A stretch of DNA of 64,000 nt, from contig NZ_JAJTWU010000008.1 in the NCBI RefSeq assembly GCF_021353265.1, forward strand, positions 268,717-332,716, given 5' to 3'. The stretch comes from Pelomonas cellulosilytica (lineage in GTDB: Bacteria > Pseudomonadota > Gammaproteobacteria > Burkholderiales > Burkholderiaceae_C). Below, one piece after another: positions 24,873 through 32,773 of the stretch. Position 1 is the stretch's first letter. The number at the start of each line of letters is the position of its first letter. Below the pieces are notes generated by a model. It was not told the origin of the DNA. It was given only the letters and a program-made list of their open reading frames with translations, and did no database searches. The position numbers were made by a program, and so were the translations under genes.

Positions 24873-26441
24873 ATGACCGTGCCACGCGCCCTGCTCGACG
24901 ACGACGACGTGCGCCACTGGCGGGCCTGTGCACGTCGCTTCTGGTTGCGCCGGCATTCCGGCACGGCGCCACAGCCGCAGGACGAGGATGAGCCCGCGGC
25001 GGACCCCGCACCAGGCCAGCCGCCGCGCGTGCCGGGCGTGGACCGTCTGGTGGAGGGGCCGGGCCGCGCGCAGGCACTGCGGGCCTCCTTCCCCGGCCTG
25101 GTGAGCCTGGCCGCGCCGCAGGACGAGGCGGGCTGGCAGCAGGCGGTGCAGGCGACGCGTGAGCATCTGGCCGCCACGGAGCTGCAGGGCGAAGCCTGGG
25201 CGCTGCAGGGCGCCTGCCTGGAGTGGCGCGGGCCAGGGCTGCCGGTGCGCGTGCGGGTGGACCTGATCACCCGCGGCGGGGCTGGATTTCGCATCTTCCG
25301 GCTGCGCCATGCCACGGCCGGAACCGAGGCGGATGTGGACGCCGTGGCGTTGTGGTGGCACGTGGCGCTGAAGGCCGGCTTGCGGGTGCAGGCGGGCGGG
25401 TTGCTGTTGGTGGACACCGGTTTCGTCTATCCCGGCCACGGCCTGTACGCCGGGCTGTACCGCGAGGTGGATGTGGGCCCGTCGGTAGGGGACCGCCCCG
25501 TGGACGACTGGCTGGCCGCGTTGCAGCAGTGCGACGCCGGCCCGCAGCCGCCCATCCCCCTGGGCGCGCCTTGCGGCCAGCGCTGCGAAATGATGGCGGC
25601 GTGTGCGCTTCCGACGCCGTCGCTGCAGGTCGTGAGTGCGGAGGCCAGCCTTGACATCGTCGGCCGTGAGCTCGCGGCCGAGCTGCGCGCCGAAGGCCAT
25701 GCCAGCCTGCATACCGTGCCGCTGCAGCGCCTGGCCGCGGGCCGCCACCGGCGCGCAGCCCAGGCCGTGCAGTGGGGTTGCCCGGTGATGGAGGGTGACG
25801 CCCGCGCCGCCTTGCGCGTGGTGCCGGGTCCGCGGCGCTGGCTGCGCTTCGAGACGGTGGGCTTTGCCGTGCCGCCCTGGGCCGGCACGCAGCCGTACCA
25901 GATCCTGCCGTTCCAGTGGAGCTGCGACGCTGAAAGCCCCGGCGGTTTCATCCAGCACATGGACTACCTCGCCGGGCCGGATGCCGACCCGCGGCGCGAC
26001 TTCGCGCTGTCGCTGATGGAGCACCTGGGCGATCACGGCCCGCTGCTGGCCTACAACGCCGGCTTCGAGCGCAACCGGCTGCGGGAGCTGGCCCTTCGCT
26101 TCGACGACCTGCGCCCGGCGCTGGAGGCGCTTGCCGCGCGCATCGTGGACCTGTTCGTGCTGCTGCGCGAGCACTACTACCACCCGGCCATGGCCGGCTC
26201 CTGGTCAGCGCGCTCGGTATTTGCGGCTGCGGTGCCGCAGTACGGCGCGCACCACTTCGCGTGCGCGTGGCGCGGTCAGCTGCTGGAGAGTCCGCTGCAG
26301 GCCTTTGCTGCCGTGCAGCACAAGAGTGTCAGCGTGGCCGAGCGGCGTGCGGTGTTCGACTCGCTACGCGCCCACGGCCGTCGCCACTGCGCGGCGCTGC
26401 GCGGCTTGACACGGTTGCTGGAGGACGAGGCGAGTGACTGA
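24873..26441 (+). CDS. DUF2779-domain protein with Cas4-like front
   Basis: The 522-residue protein has an N-terminal part (1-260) that resembles the PD-(D/E)XK/Cas4-like region seen in DUF2779 proteins, including RHWRACARRFWLRR and a late Cys set GAPCGQRCEMMAACALP. The C-terminal part carries the DUF2779 pattern: YQILPFQWSCDAESPGGFIQHMDYL, DPRRDFALSLMEHLG, LLAYNAGFERNRLREL, RIVDLFVLLREHYYHPAMAGSWSARSVF, like an exonuclease-type fold with acidic residues. ATG 24873 has GAGG upstream; ATG 24849 is an alternative. A nuclease-like gene in a nif operon is unusual, and the function is unknown. Confidence 0.7.
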   Translation: MTVPRALLDDDDVRHWRACARRFWLRRHSGTAPQPQDEDEPAADPAPGQPPRVPGVDRLVEGPGRAQALRASFPGLVSLAAPQDEAGWQQAVQATREHLAATELQGEAWALQGACLEWRGPGLPVRVRVDLITRGGAGFRIFRLRHATAGTEADVDAVALWWHVALKAGLRVQAGGLLLVDTGFVYPGHGLYAGLYREVDVGPSVGDRPVDDWLAALQQCDAGPQPPIPLGAPCGQRCEMMAACALPTPSLQVVSAEASLDIVGRELAAELRAEGHASLHTVPLQRLAAGRHRRAAQAVQWGCPVMEGDARAALRVVPGPRRWLRFETVGFAVPPWAGTQPYQILPFQWSCDAESPGGFIQHMDYLAGPDADPRRDFALSLMEHLGDHGPLLAYNAGFERNRLRELALRFDDLRPALEALAARIVDLFVLLREHYYHPAMAGSWSARSVFAAAVPQYGAHHFACAWRGQLLESPLQAFAAVQHKSVSVAERRAVFDSLRAHGRRHCAALRGLTRLLEDEASD

Positions 26442-26442
26442 T

Positions 26443-26730
26443 TCAAAGCGTCAGGATCTGCGGCTCATCGTCGCCGACCGAGATTTCGGCTTCGACCAAG
26501 CGGCCGTCGTCACCCCAGCGGTAGACGTGGCGCAGCTCGACGTCGCCGTAGACCAGCTTCTCGCACAAGGTCATGCGGCCTCCCGCGTCATACGCCGCGC
26601 GGAAATAGGTGTTGCGGTTGCGCATTGCGTCTGGCGCCAGTTCCTCGACCAGCTGCAGCGGCAGCCGCACGCCGCGATAGGTCAGGAAGTAGCGCCAGTG
26701 GGTGCCGGTCTCGGCGTCGGTCGTGTTCAT
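26443..26730 (-). CDS. Small unknown protein in nif context
   Basis: The 95-residue protein reads MNTTDAETGTHWRYFLTYRG, VRLPLQLVEELAPDAMRNRNTYFRAAYDAGGRM, then ELRHVYRWGDDGRLVEAEISVGDDEPQILTL. It looks like a compact beta-rich domain. I do not recognise a named function. It converges on the DUF2779 gene (1 bp apart) and is divergent, with only 20 bp between starts, from the 55-residue gene at 26751. Confidence 0.6.
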   Translation of the reverse strand: MNTTDAETGTHWRYFLTYRGVRLPLQLVEELAPDAMRNRNTYFRAAYDAGGRMTLCEKLVYGDVELRHVYRWGDDGRLVEAEISVGDDEPQILTL

Positions 26731-26750
26731 TCGGTGGCGGAGGTGGGGGC

Positions 26751-26918
26751 GTGACGGTTCAACAACTGATGGCGCAGCTGGCAGCGCTTCCGCCCGAGGC
26801 GACGGTGCTGCTGGAGGGCGATGGCGGGCTCTCGCCACTGGGCGGCGTTGACTTGATGGCCGGCGTTGGTGGCTTGCCCGACGAGGTCGTCCTCCAACCC
26901 GACATGACGCCCGATTGA
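26751..26918 (+). CDS. 55-residue protein, unknown function
   Basis: GTG 26751 follows a strong GGAGGTGGGGG ribosome site. The protein MTVQQLMAQLAALPPEATVLLEGDGG ... LPDEVVLQPDM is a short helix-plus-strand domain of a kind seen in small conserved proteins, and its frame runs into the start of the next gene. The good ribosome site and tight coupling support it as a real gene despite its length. Confidence 0.5.
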   Translation: MTVQQLMAQLAALPPEATVLLEGDGGLSPLGGVDLMAGVGGLPDEVVLQPDMTPD

Positions 26919-26923
26919 TCGCG

Positions 26924-27739
26924 ATGAACGAATTGCTCTTCACCGACGGCGCGCTGTGCGCGGCCCTCGTGCGCACCGGCGCCGACGAGGCCGCACCGCG
27001 CGCGCAACTGCCTACGCTGTTGGCATTGGCGGCGGCCAGTGGCCGCTTCGTCCGCATGACGCCCGAGGAGCGCTGGGCCGTGTTCGAGGCCGCGCTGGGC
27101 GGCCCGAGGCCATCGGTGGCGTTCGAGGCCATGCGCCAGCACCGCGCGCTGGCAGTGCTGCTGCCGGAGCTGCCGGGCCTGTTCGGCGTGCCGCAGCTGA
27201 GCGACGGGCCGGACTGGCAGGACGTGGGCGAGCACCAGTGGCGCTTCATCGACGAAACCGCCCGGGCCGGCGCGCCGCTGGTCGTGCGGTTCGCGGCGCT
27301 GGTGCACAAGCTCGGCAAGGCGGGCACGCCACGAGAGATCTGGCCTAGCCACTACAAGCATGAGCTGCGCGCCCATGCGGCGATCGACGCGCTGGCTCGG
27401 CGCATGGCCGTGCCCCCCGAGATGCTGGACCTGGCCCACCTGGGCGTCGACGAGCTGGACCGCGTGCACAAGGTGGCCGACCTGCGCGCCGGGCCCATCG
27501 CGCAACTGCTGCAGAGGGTGCAGGCGCGCGAGCGGCCCGAGCGTTTCGAGCGGCTGCTGCTGCTGGCGGCCTGCGACTGGGCGGCCTACCCGGGCCATTG
27601 CGTCGCCGAGTACCCGAAGGCGGCGCGGTTGCGGCTGGCGCTCCGGGCGAGCGACGCGGTGCCGGCGGCGGGCCTGTCGGCCGACGACCTGCTGCAGGCG
27701 CAGGCCGAGGCGGTGCACGCGGCATTGCGGGTTCGCTGA
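26924..27739 (+). CDS. HD-domain-only relative of CCA-adding enzyme, with HD changed to HK
   Basis: The 271-residue protein matches the C-terminal part of bacterial tRNA nucleotidyltransferase (Cca): ERWAVFEAALGGPRPSVAFEAMRQHRAL, LLPELPGLFGVPQLSD, RFAALVHKLGKAGTPREIWPSHYKHELRAH and LLLAACDWAAYPGHCVAEYP. The nucleotidyltransferase head domain is missing altogether. In Cca phosphohydrolases the metal pair reads HDLGK; here it is HKLGK, so metal-dependent hydrolysis is probably lost. ATG 26924 is preferred over TTG 26915. Its closeness to the nif accessory genes suggests recruitment as a binding protein. Confidence 0.75.
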   Translation: MNELLFTDGALCAALVRTGADEAAPRAQLPTLLALAAASGRFVRMTPEERWAVFEAALGGPRPSVAFEAMRQHRALAVLLPELPGLFGVPQLSDGPDWQDVGEHQWRFIDETARAGAPLVVRFAALVHKLGKAGTPREIWPSHYKHELRAHAAIDALARRMAVPPEMLDLAHLGVDELDRVHKVADLRAGPIAQLLQRVQARERPERFERLLLLAACDWAAYPGHCVAEYPKAARLRLALRASDAVPAAGLSADDLLQAQAEAVHAALRVR

Positions 27740-27740
27740 T

Positions 27741-28445
27741 TCAGGCGGCATGCCGCAGCAGCTGCAGGCATTCGAGGCCGGCGGCCATGTCAAGCGCGGT
27801 GAAGTCGTCCTGCGACTGGATGCCCGGGTTGGCGCCGAGTTCGAGCAGCAGCTTCACGATGGCAGGCTTGTTGCTGGACGCCGCATACATCAATACGGTC
27901 GCACCGGCGAGGTTCTGATGGTCCAGCGCCGCGCCGGCGGTTACGAGCGTGCGCACGACGTCGGCCCGCGCCGACACGCAGGCCAGCCACAGGGCGGTGT
28001 TGCCGTCGTGGTTGACGGCATGAACGTCCGCGCCGGCCGCGAGCAGCGTGGCCACGGCTTCGGCGTCGCCGCGCCAGGCGGCGGTCATCAGCGGCGTGTT
28101 GCCGTGGTGGTCGGGCAGGGCGGGCGCTGTTGCCGCTGTGGCCTGTTGTTCGGTCCATGCCGCCCAGCCGCCGATCAGGTCCACCACGTGCTGGAAGCCG
28201 AAGTCGCGGAACATCTGCGCGTAGGTGCGGCTGGCATTGCCGTGGTAGCAGGTGATGAGCACCGGCCGCGTCTTGGGCTCGCGCAGCAGCAGCGCCTCGT
28301 GGTTGCGGCCGTCCAGGCGCAGGCTGCCGGGCCAGTGGCCCTGTGCGTATGCGGCGGCGTCGCGCGAATCGAGCACGAGGGCGTCGGGATGGGCGCTTCG
28401 CCAGGCGGGAACGTCGGCGGCGCGCAGGCGGGTGGGAGTGGTCAT
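27741..28445 (-). CDS. Rhodanese-ankyrin repeat fusion
   Basis: The 234-residue protein has an N-terminal rhodanese domain (residues 1-110) with DALVLDSRDAAAYAQGHWPGS and the active-site loop ITCYHGNAS like GlpE thiosulfate sulfurtransferase, followed by three to four ankyrin repeats (HGNTPLMTAAWRGDAEAVATLL, DGNTALWLACVSARADVV, LAGATVLMYAASSNKPAIVKLL). Rhodaneses such as RhdN are known beside nif genes and can donate sulfur. The ankyrins would bind a partner protein. It is translated after the SagB-type gene with a 4-bp overlap. Confidence 0.85.
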   Translation of the reverse strand: MTTPTRLRAADVPAWRSAHPDALVLDSRDAAAYAQGHWPGSLRLDGRNHEALLLREPKTRPVLITCYHGNASRTYAQMFRDFGFQHVVDLIGGWAAWTEQQATAATAPALPDHHGNTPLMTAAWRGDAEAVATLLAAGADVHAVNHDGNTALWLACVSARADVVRTLVTAGAALDHQNLAGATVLMYAASSNKPAIVKLLLELGANPGIQSQDDFTALDMAAGLECLQLLRHAA

Positions 28446-30079
28446 GGCGTTTCTCGGTGGGCGTAGGGCGGCTCGGTGCTGATGCGGTCGTCAACTACCG
28501 GCGCGCCGACGGTGAAGTGGTAGAGGCTCTGCCAGCGGGTGTCGCCATCGGCCATGCCCAGCAACTGGTGCAGGCCGTCGTCGAAGAAGCAGCCAATGCC
28601 AGTGCCGCGCAAGCCGGCGGCCTCGGCCTCCAGGTACAGCACCTGGCCGAGCAGGCCGCACTCCTGCAGCAGCTGGCGGTAGCCGTGCGGGCCGTCGCTG
28701 GCCAGCGCGGCGTCGAACTCGGCCAGCAGCGCCACGGCCAGCATCGCGTCGCTCCCCAGTGCCTGGTGGCAGCACAGTGTGCGCAGCGTGCCGGCCAGTG
28801 CCGGGTTGGGTGCGAGCAGTTGCAGCGGCAGGCCGGTGCTGGCCAGCAACGGTACCGGTTTCCACAGCAACTCGGGGCTCAGGGCCTCGACCAGGCGAGC
28901 CGCAGCGCCATGCTCGCGAGGCAGCACGTAGGCACCCGGCTCGAGCCCGTCCACGCGGTGGGCGAACAGCACGGGGTGCACGCGCGGCCGGCCGGGTGCG
29001 ACGGTCCACGGCGGCACGCCGACAGCGGGCATCAAGGCCGCGCACAGCCGTGCAAAGGCGGCCAGCGGCATGCGGGCGGTGCGGTCGAAGCGCTGGGCGC
29101 TGCGGCGCTGCCTCATCAACGCGGCGGCGGAGGGCGGGTCGGCCCGCTCGGGCAGCAGCTCCAGGCGGGATGCCGGCGGTGCCCAGGGTGGGGGCGCGGT
29201 GGCGCTGCCGCGGCTGGCGTTCGCCACCGCGTCGATGACCGGCCAGCGGTACATGGGGTGCGGGTCCAGCCGGTTGGCGCGGCCGACGAAGTCGTCCAGC
29301 GGCTGCGGCGCGGGCATGGCCATGCCGCCCGGGGTGGTGACGAGGGCGAACAGGCCTTCGGGTTCTTCAGGTTCGGCCAAACCACGCGGGTGGGCGCGGT
29401 CGGCGTCGCGGTCCAGCCCGAGGCGCTGCGCCAACCGCTCGCCGGCCTCTGGCAACGGCTGCCAGTGCCAGCCGAGCGTGGCCGCGGCATAGTCCAGCGA
29501 TGCGGCGGCGTGGCCGGCATCGAGCTGGCAGTAGCGGAAGGCGCGCTCGCCGTACTTCCAGGCCTCGCGCCAGTGGATGCTGGTGAGGGCCAGCCACAGG
29601 CCGGCGGGGCCCGGCGTGACGCTGGCGCGACGTTCGAGCGCATGGTCACGTGGAGCGTAGTGGTAGAGCCCGTCCGGCAACACGCCACCGCTCTGCGGGT
29701 CGGGCGCCATGCCGCGCAGCAGCAGCCAGGCTTCGGTCGGGTGCAGGTTGCCGCTGCTGGGGTTGCAACGCACGGCCCAGCGGTCGGGACCTTGCTGCTT
29801 CCATGCGGCGAGGCCCAGGCCCAGGCCCAGCAGCTGGCCCAGGCCGCGCAGGTCCAGCGGCTTTGACGGAACGGCGCCAGGGCTGAACAAAGCGGGCCAG
29901 GCGGGAGCGCCGTCGAGCTCGGGCAAAGGCAGGGCGCTCAGAGGCGCGCCGTCATAGCGGCGCCAGGGGCTGGGTTGGGCGTCCCAGTCCAGCGTCTCGG
30001 GACCCGCGGCGTAGCGCTGCAGCTGGTGCTTGCTGCGTGCGTGGTAGCTGCGAACAGTGGCGAGGTCGTCGGTGGGCAT
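28442..30079 (-). CDS. SagB/ThcOx-type nitroreductase
   Basis: The 545-residue protein has two nitroreductase-like halves: first VRSYHARSKHQLQRYAAGPETLDW with RCNPSSGNLHPTEAWLLL, then AALMRQRRSAQRFDRTARMPLAAF with LLQECGLLGQVLYLEAEAAGLRGTGIGCFFDD, the FMN-binding pattern of SagB-type dehydrogenases. Family members oxidise azoline rings in peptides or act on other substrates. No peptide-precursor or cyclodehydratase gene is seen nearby. ATG 30079 (MPTDDLATVRSYHARS) is chosen because the domain starts directly after it; the frame is open far upstream. It is followed by the rhodanese-ankyrin gene on the same strand. Confidence 0.78.
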   Translation of the reverse strand: MPTDDLATVRSYHARSKHQLQRYAAGPETLDWDAQPSPWRRYDGAPLSALPLPELDGAPAWPALFSPGAVPSKPLDLRGLGQLLGLGLGLAAWKQQGPDRWAVRCNPSSGNLHPTEAWLLLRGMAPDPQSGGVLPDGLYHYAPRDHALERRASVTPGPAGLWLALTSIHWREAWKYGERAFRYCQLDAGHAAASLDYAAATLGWHWQPLPEAGERLAQRLGLDRDADRAHPRGLAEPEEPEGLFALVTTPGGMAMPAPQPLDDFVGRANRLDPHPMYRWPVIDAVANASRGSATAPPPWAPPASRLELLPERADPPSAAALMRQRRSAQRFDRTARMPLAAFARLCAALMPAVGVPPWTVAPGRPRVHPVLFAHRVDGLEPGAYVLPREHGAAARLVEALSPELLWKPVPLLASTGLPLQLLAPNPALAGTLRTLCCHQALGSDAMLAVALLAEFDAALASDGPHGYRQLLQECGLLGQVLYLEAEAAGLRGTGIGCFFDDGLHQLLGMADGDTRWQSLYHFTVGAPVVDDRISTEPPYAHRETP

Positions 30080-30153
30080 ATCAGTTGTCACCTTGGCGTT
30101 CGCAGTGAATGGTGTTCGGGCCGAGCGCCGGGTCGCCCCAAGCCGGCCCGGTT

Positions 30154-30188
30154 GGCGATGCTTGCAGCTCGACGCCGCAAGCATCGCC
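30154..30188 (-). terminator. Long hairpin between draG and the SagB-type gene
   Basis: A perfect 12-bp stem (GGCGATGCTTGC pairing with GCAAGCATCGCC) with an 11-base loop lies in the 254-bp gap downstream of draG on the minus strand. No T-run follows on either strand, so it may be a processing or partial terminator structure. Confidence 0.5.
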
Positions 30189-30333
30189 GTCAGCCACGGG
30201 GGCTGAGGCCGGACATGGACAGCCCAGTGGACTGTCTGTGCATGCCGAAGGGCTGTCGCGTGAGCCACGGCGCGGTCTGCACAAGACCGACAGGACGCGC
30301 TCGCGTCCAGCGACGCGCGGTTGGGCGAGGGGC

Positions 30334-31317
30334 TCATTGCAACGCATGGGCGACGAGGGCGCTGGCCTGGTCGCACACGGCTTGTCGAGTGCCGGCCTGC
30401 AGGCGGGCCAGCCAGTCGCGCGGCAGGCGGCTGGCGCCGCAGCATGCGCCGGCCAGCATGCCGACGAGGGCGCCGGTGGTGTCGGCGTCCTCGCCACGAT
30501 TGACGGCGTCCACCACGGCGTCGGCAAAGCAGTCGTGCCGCGTGAATGCGTGCAGCACCGTCTGCACTGTGTCCACGATGTAGCCGCTGGCGCGGCCGGG
30601 GTAGGGGTCGAAGCGGAAGGCTGGCCGCTGCACGATCCACGCGTCGATTCGCTGCCTCAGCCCCGCCCGCGGCACGCCCAACACGGCGGCCTGCACCAGC
30701 GCGCCGAGCTGCAGCGTGGCGCTGTCGGACAGCGGATGGTGGTGCGTGATGCGCGCCTGGCCCAGCGCCAGCGCGGCGAAACCGGCGGGGTCGCCCAGCG
30801 TGGCGAGCGCGGCGGGCAGCACGCGCATGGCCGCGCCGTTGCCGCCGTCGCTCTCGCTGGGCGGGCCGGCCAGCGTGCCGTCGTGCCGGTAGCGCAGGAT
30901 GCCTCGCCGGCAGGTGTTGCCGCAGTCCACCGGGCGGGCGCGCCACCATGCGACGAAGGCGTCGGCCACGGCCAGCAGGTCGTGCGAGGTGGCGTCGGTG
31001 CACTGGCAGATTGCCTCGCCGAGCGCCAGGCTCATCGTCGTGTCGTCCGTCACCTGGCCTGACTTCAGTCGCAGCCAGCCGCCGCCCTGGATGCGGTCGT
31101 GAACGCCGAAGCGCAGCGTGATTTCCCGCGGCGTCATGAATTCGACGGTCGCGCCCAATGCGTCGCCCAGCGCCAGGCCCAGATAGGCACCGAGCGCGCG
31201 GTCCATCACGGCGGGCAGGCCGCCGGCGGCGGTCAGCAGCCCGGCGACGTCCGCAGGCCCGGGCGGAAAGCGGGGCAGCCAGCGCGGTGCGGCGGGGGGC
31301 GCCAGCGTGTCAGTCAT
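30334..31317 (-). CDS. draG: DraG, dinitrogenase reductase-activating glycohydrolase
   Basis: DraG removes ADP-ribose from NifH Arg and restores activity when nitrogen or energy is again favourable. The 327-residue protein has the ADP-ribosylglycohydrolase pattern: MDRALGAYLGLALGDALGATVEFM, VTDDTTMSLALGEAI (first metal-binding pair) and NRGEDADTTGALVGMLAGA (second, late acidic pair). DraG is usually about 290-300 residues; the extra length is an N-terminal extension of about 30 residues. It overlaps draT by 8 bp. Confidence 0.95.
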   Translation of the reverse strand: MTDTLAPPAAPRWLPRFPPGPADVAGLLTAAGGLPAVMDRALGAYLGLALGDALGATVEFMTPREITLRFGVHDRIQGGGWLRLKSGQVTDDTTMSLALGEAICQCTDATSHDLLAVADAFVAWWRARPVDCGNTCRRGILRYRHDGTLAGPPSESDGGNGAAMRVLPAALATLGDPAGFAALALGQARITHHHPLSDSATLQLGALVQAAVLGVPRAGLRQRIDAWIVQRPAFRFDPYPGRASGYIVDTVQTVLHAFTRHDCFADAVVDAVNRGEDADTTGALVGMLAGACCGASRLPRDWLARLQAGTRQAVCDQASALVAHALQ

Positions 31318-32116
31318 AGCGCACCACGGCGCGGTAGTCGCCGCCTAGCACGAGCACCTCGCCCTCGCCGTCGAGCACGTGGGTGTCCAGCAGGCCTGGA
31401 TAGCAGACGAGCTTGCATTGCGGCACGCGCAGGCGCAACACCCAATCGCCGAAGCAGGAGGCCGCGTCGCGTGACAGGCTCATGGAGACGATGTTGTTGA
31501 GCCGCACGGTGCCGTCCCGTCCGGCGCGTGCTTCTTGCGGGCTGGCACCACGCCACAGCTCCACCCAGCGGCCCGCGCCCAGCGGGGCGAAGCGGGCCAG
31601 GCTCCACTGGCAGAACTCGAACAGCAGATCCAGTTGCCGCCAGATGGCGTTGTTGTGCCAGCGGCCCTGCGCCTTCTCCATGAGGTAGTTGAGCCACGCG
31701 TCGGATGGGAAGTGCCCCAGCGGCGCGCGGTGGTAAGTGGGCACGAGCCCGAAGCGGCTTTCCACCCAGCCCTTGAGCACCGCTGCGGCGGGGCCGCCGG
31801 CGTCCAGCCCCCAGCCCTGCAGCAGCTTGATGTAGCTGGTGCGCCAGCGGCGCGCCTCCGCGCCTGCAGCACCGGGCGCGGCGCGCTGCAGGCCGAAGGT
31901 GATGGACACCAGATGCTCGAACACGGCACTCGCCTCTGTCAGCGTGCTGCAGTGAGCGAGCAGCGCGAACAGGCCGCGCTGCGTAGCCCTCGCGCCGGCG
32001 ATCTGCAGCGGCACCGGGTGCTCATTGAAGGCCGGGCTGGCGAGCACGGGAGCAGGCACGCCGACGAGGTTGGTGCTGAACCAGCGACCGGGATGAACCT
32101 CGTCCTGCGCGGCCAT
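31310..32116 (-). CDS. draT: DraT, dinitrogenase reductase ADP-ribosyltransferase
   Basis: DraT uses NAD to ADP-ribosylate the NifH arginine of the CAGRG motif and so switches nitrogenase off. The 268-residue protein starts with HPGRWFSTNLVGVPAPVLAS, carries WFEFC-like LLFEFCQWSLARFAPL and the late EGEVLVLGGDYR segment with the catalytic acid region. The family is about 260-290 residues. It lies 9 bp after the 197-residue unknown gene and overlaps draG; all are on the minus strand with the globin gene at the front. Confidence 0.95.
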   Translation of the reverse strand: MAAQDEVHPGRWFSTNLVGVPAPVLASPAFNEHPVPLQIAGARATQRGLFALLAHCSTLTEASAVFEHLVSITFGLQRAAPGAAGAEARRWRTSYIKLLQGWGLDAGGPAAAVLKGWVESRFGLVPTYHRAPLGHFPSDAWLNYLMEKAQGRWHNNAIWRQLDLLFEFCQWSLARFAPLGAGRWVELWRGASPQEARAGRDGTVRLNNIVSMSLSRDAASCFGDWVLRLRVPQCKLVCYPGLLDTHVLDGEGEVLVLGGDYRAVVRYD

Positions 32117-32125
32117 CGGCGCGAG

Positions 32126-32719
32126 TCACACCGGGCGGTTCTCGTAGATGTTGCGCACCGGGCCCATGGCTTTCACGCCGTCCTCGAAGCTGATCTTCTC
32201 GAAGCTGGCGCTGAAGGCCAGCGCCTTGTCGGCCACGGCGTCGGTCTTGCCGGCTGTGTCGAGCTTCTTGAGTTCGGTCTTCTCGATGTAGAGCAGCGCC
32301 AGCAGCTCGTTGTAGACGGTGCTCTCGTCGATGGGCAGCACATAAAACGTGGCGCCGCCGAAGTCGACCGTGTACTTCTTGCTTATGTCGATGTTGTCGA
32401 CGAACAGGAAGTATTTGCCCTTCGGGCTCAGCGCGTCGCCCAGCACCTCGGCGAGCAGCTTGATGTACTCGAAGCTCAGCAGGAAGCCGGCGAAGAAGGC
32501 GATGTAGGGCTCGCCCTCGTGCGCCACGGCGATGACCTGGTCGCTGGAGATCTCGGGCGGGCGGGCCTCGTCGGCCAGTTGCGTCTGGAACTTCAGCGCC
32601 ACGTCGCCGCGGAAGCCGAAGCGGCCGGGCTTCTTGGTCGCGGCCTTGAGCACGCTGTTGAGGAGCCGCTTCTCGGATTCGAGGCGGGCAAAGGCGGTTT
32701 TGTCGATGGTGGTGGTCAC
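32126..32719 (-). CDS. Unknown 197-residue protein upstream of draT
   Basis: The protein MTTTIDKTAFARLESEKRLL ... is a mixed alpha-beta protein with YIAFFAGFLLSFEYIKLLAEVLGD and YFLFVDNIDISKKYTVDFGGATFYVLPIDESTVYNELLALLY. It has no cysteine and no known motif. It lies 9 bp before draT and 54 bp after the globin gene on the same strand, so it is likely cotranscribed with both. A role in the DraT/DraG switch or in haem-protein function is possible. Confidence 0.65.
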   Translation of the reverse strand: MTTTIDKTAFARLESEKRLLNSVLKAATKKPGRFGFRGDVALKFQTQLADEARPPEISSDQVIAVAHEGEPYIAFFAGFLLSFEYIKLLAEVLGDALSPKGKYFLFVDNIDISKKYTVDFGGATFYVLPIDESTVYNELLALLYIEKTELKKLDTAGKTDAVADKALAFSASFEKISFEDGVKAMGPVRNIYENRPV

Positions 32720-32773
32720 AGGGTGCTCCAGGGCGTGGGTAATCAGGGTGTTGGCGCGGGCGGGTGCGGGCTG

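Noticed and set aside
30080-31003. Upstream extension of the SagB-type frame to 853 residues
   Set aside because: The extra N-terminal part is arginine/proline-rich non-protein text overlapping draG; the family start is at ATG 30079.
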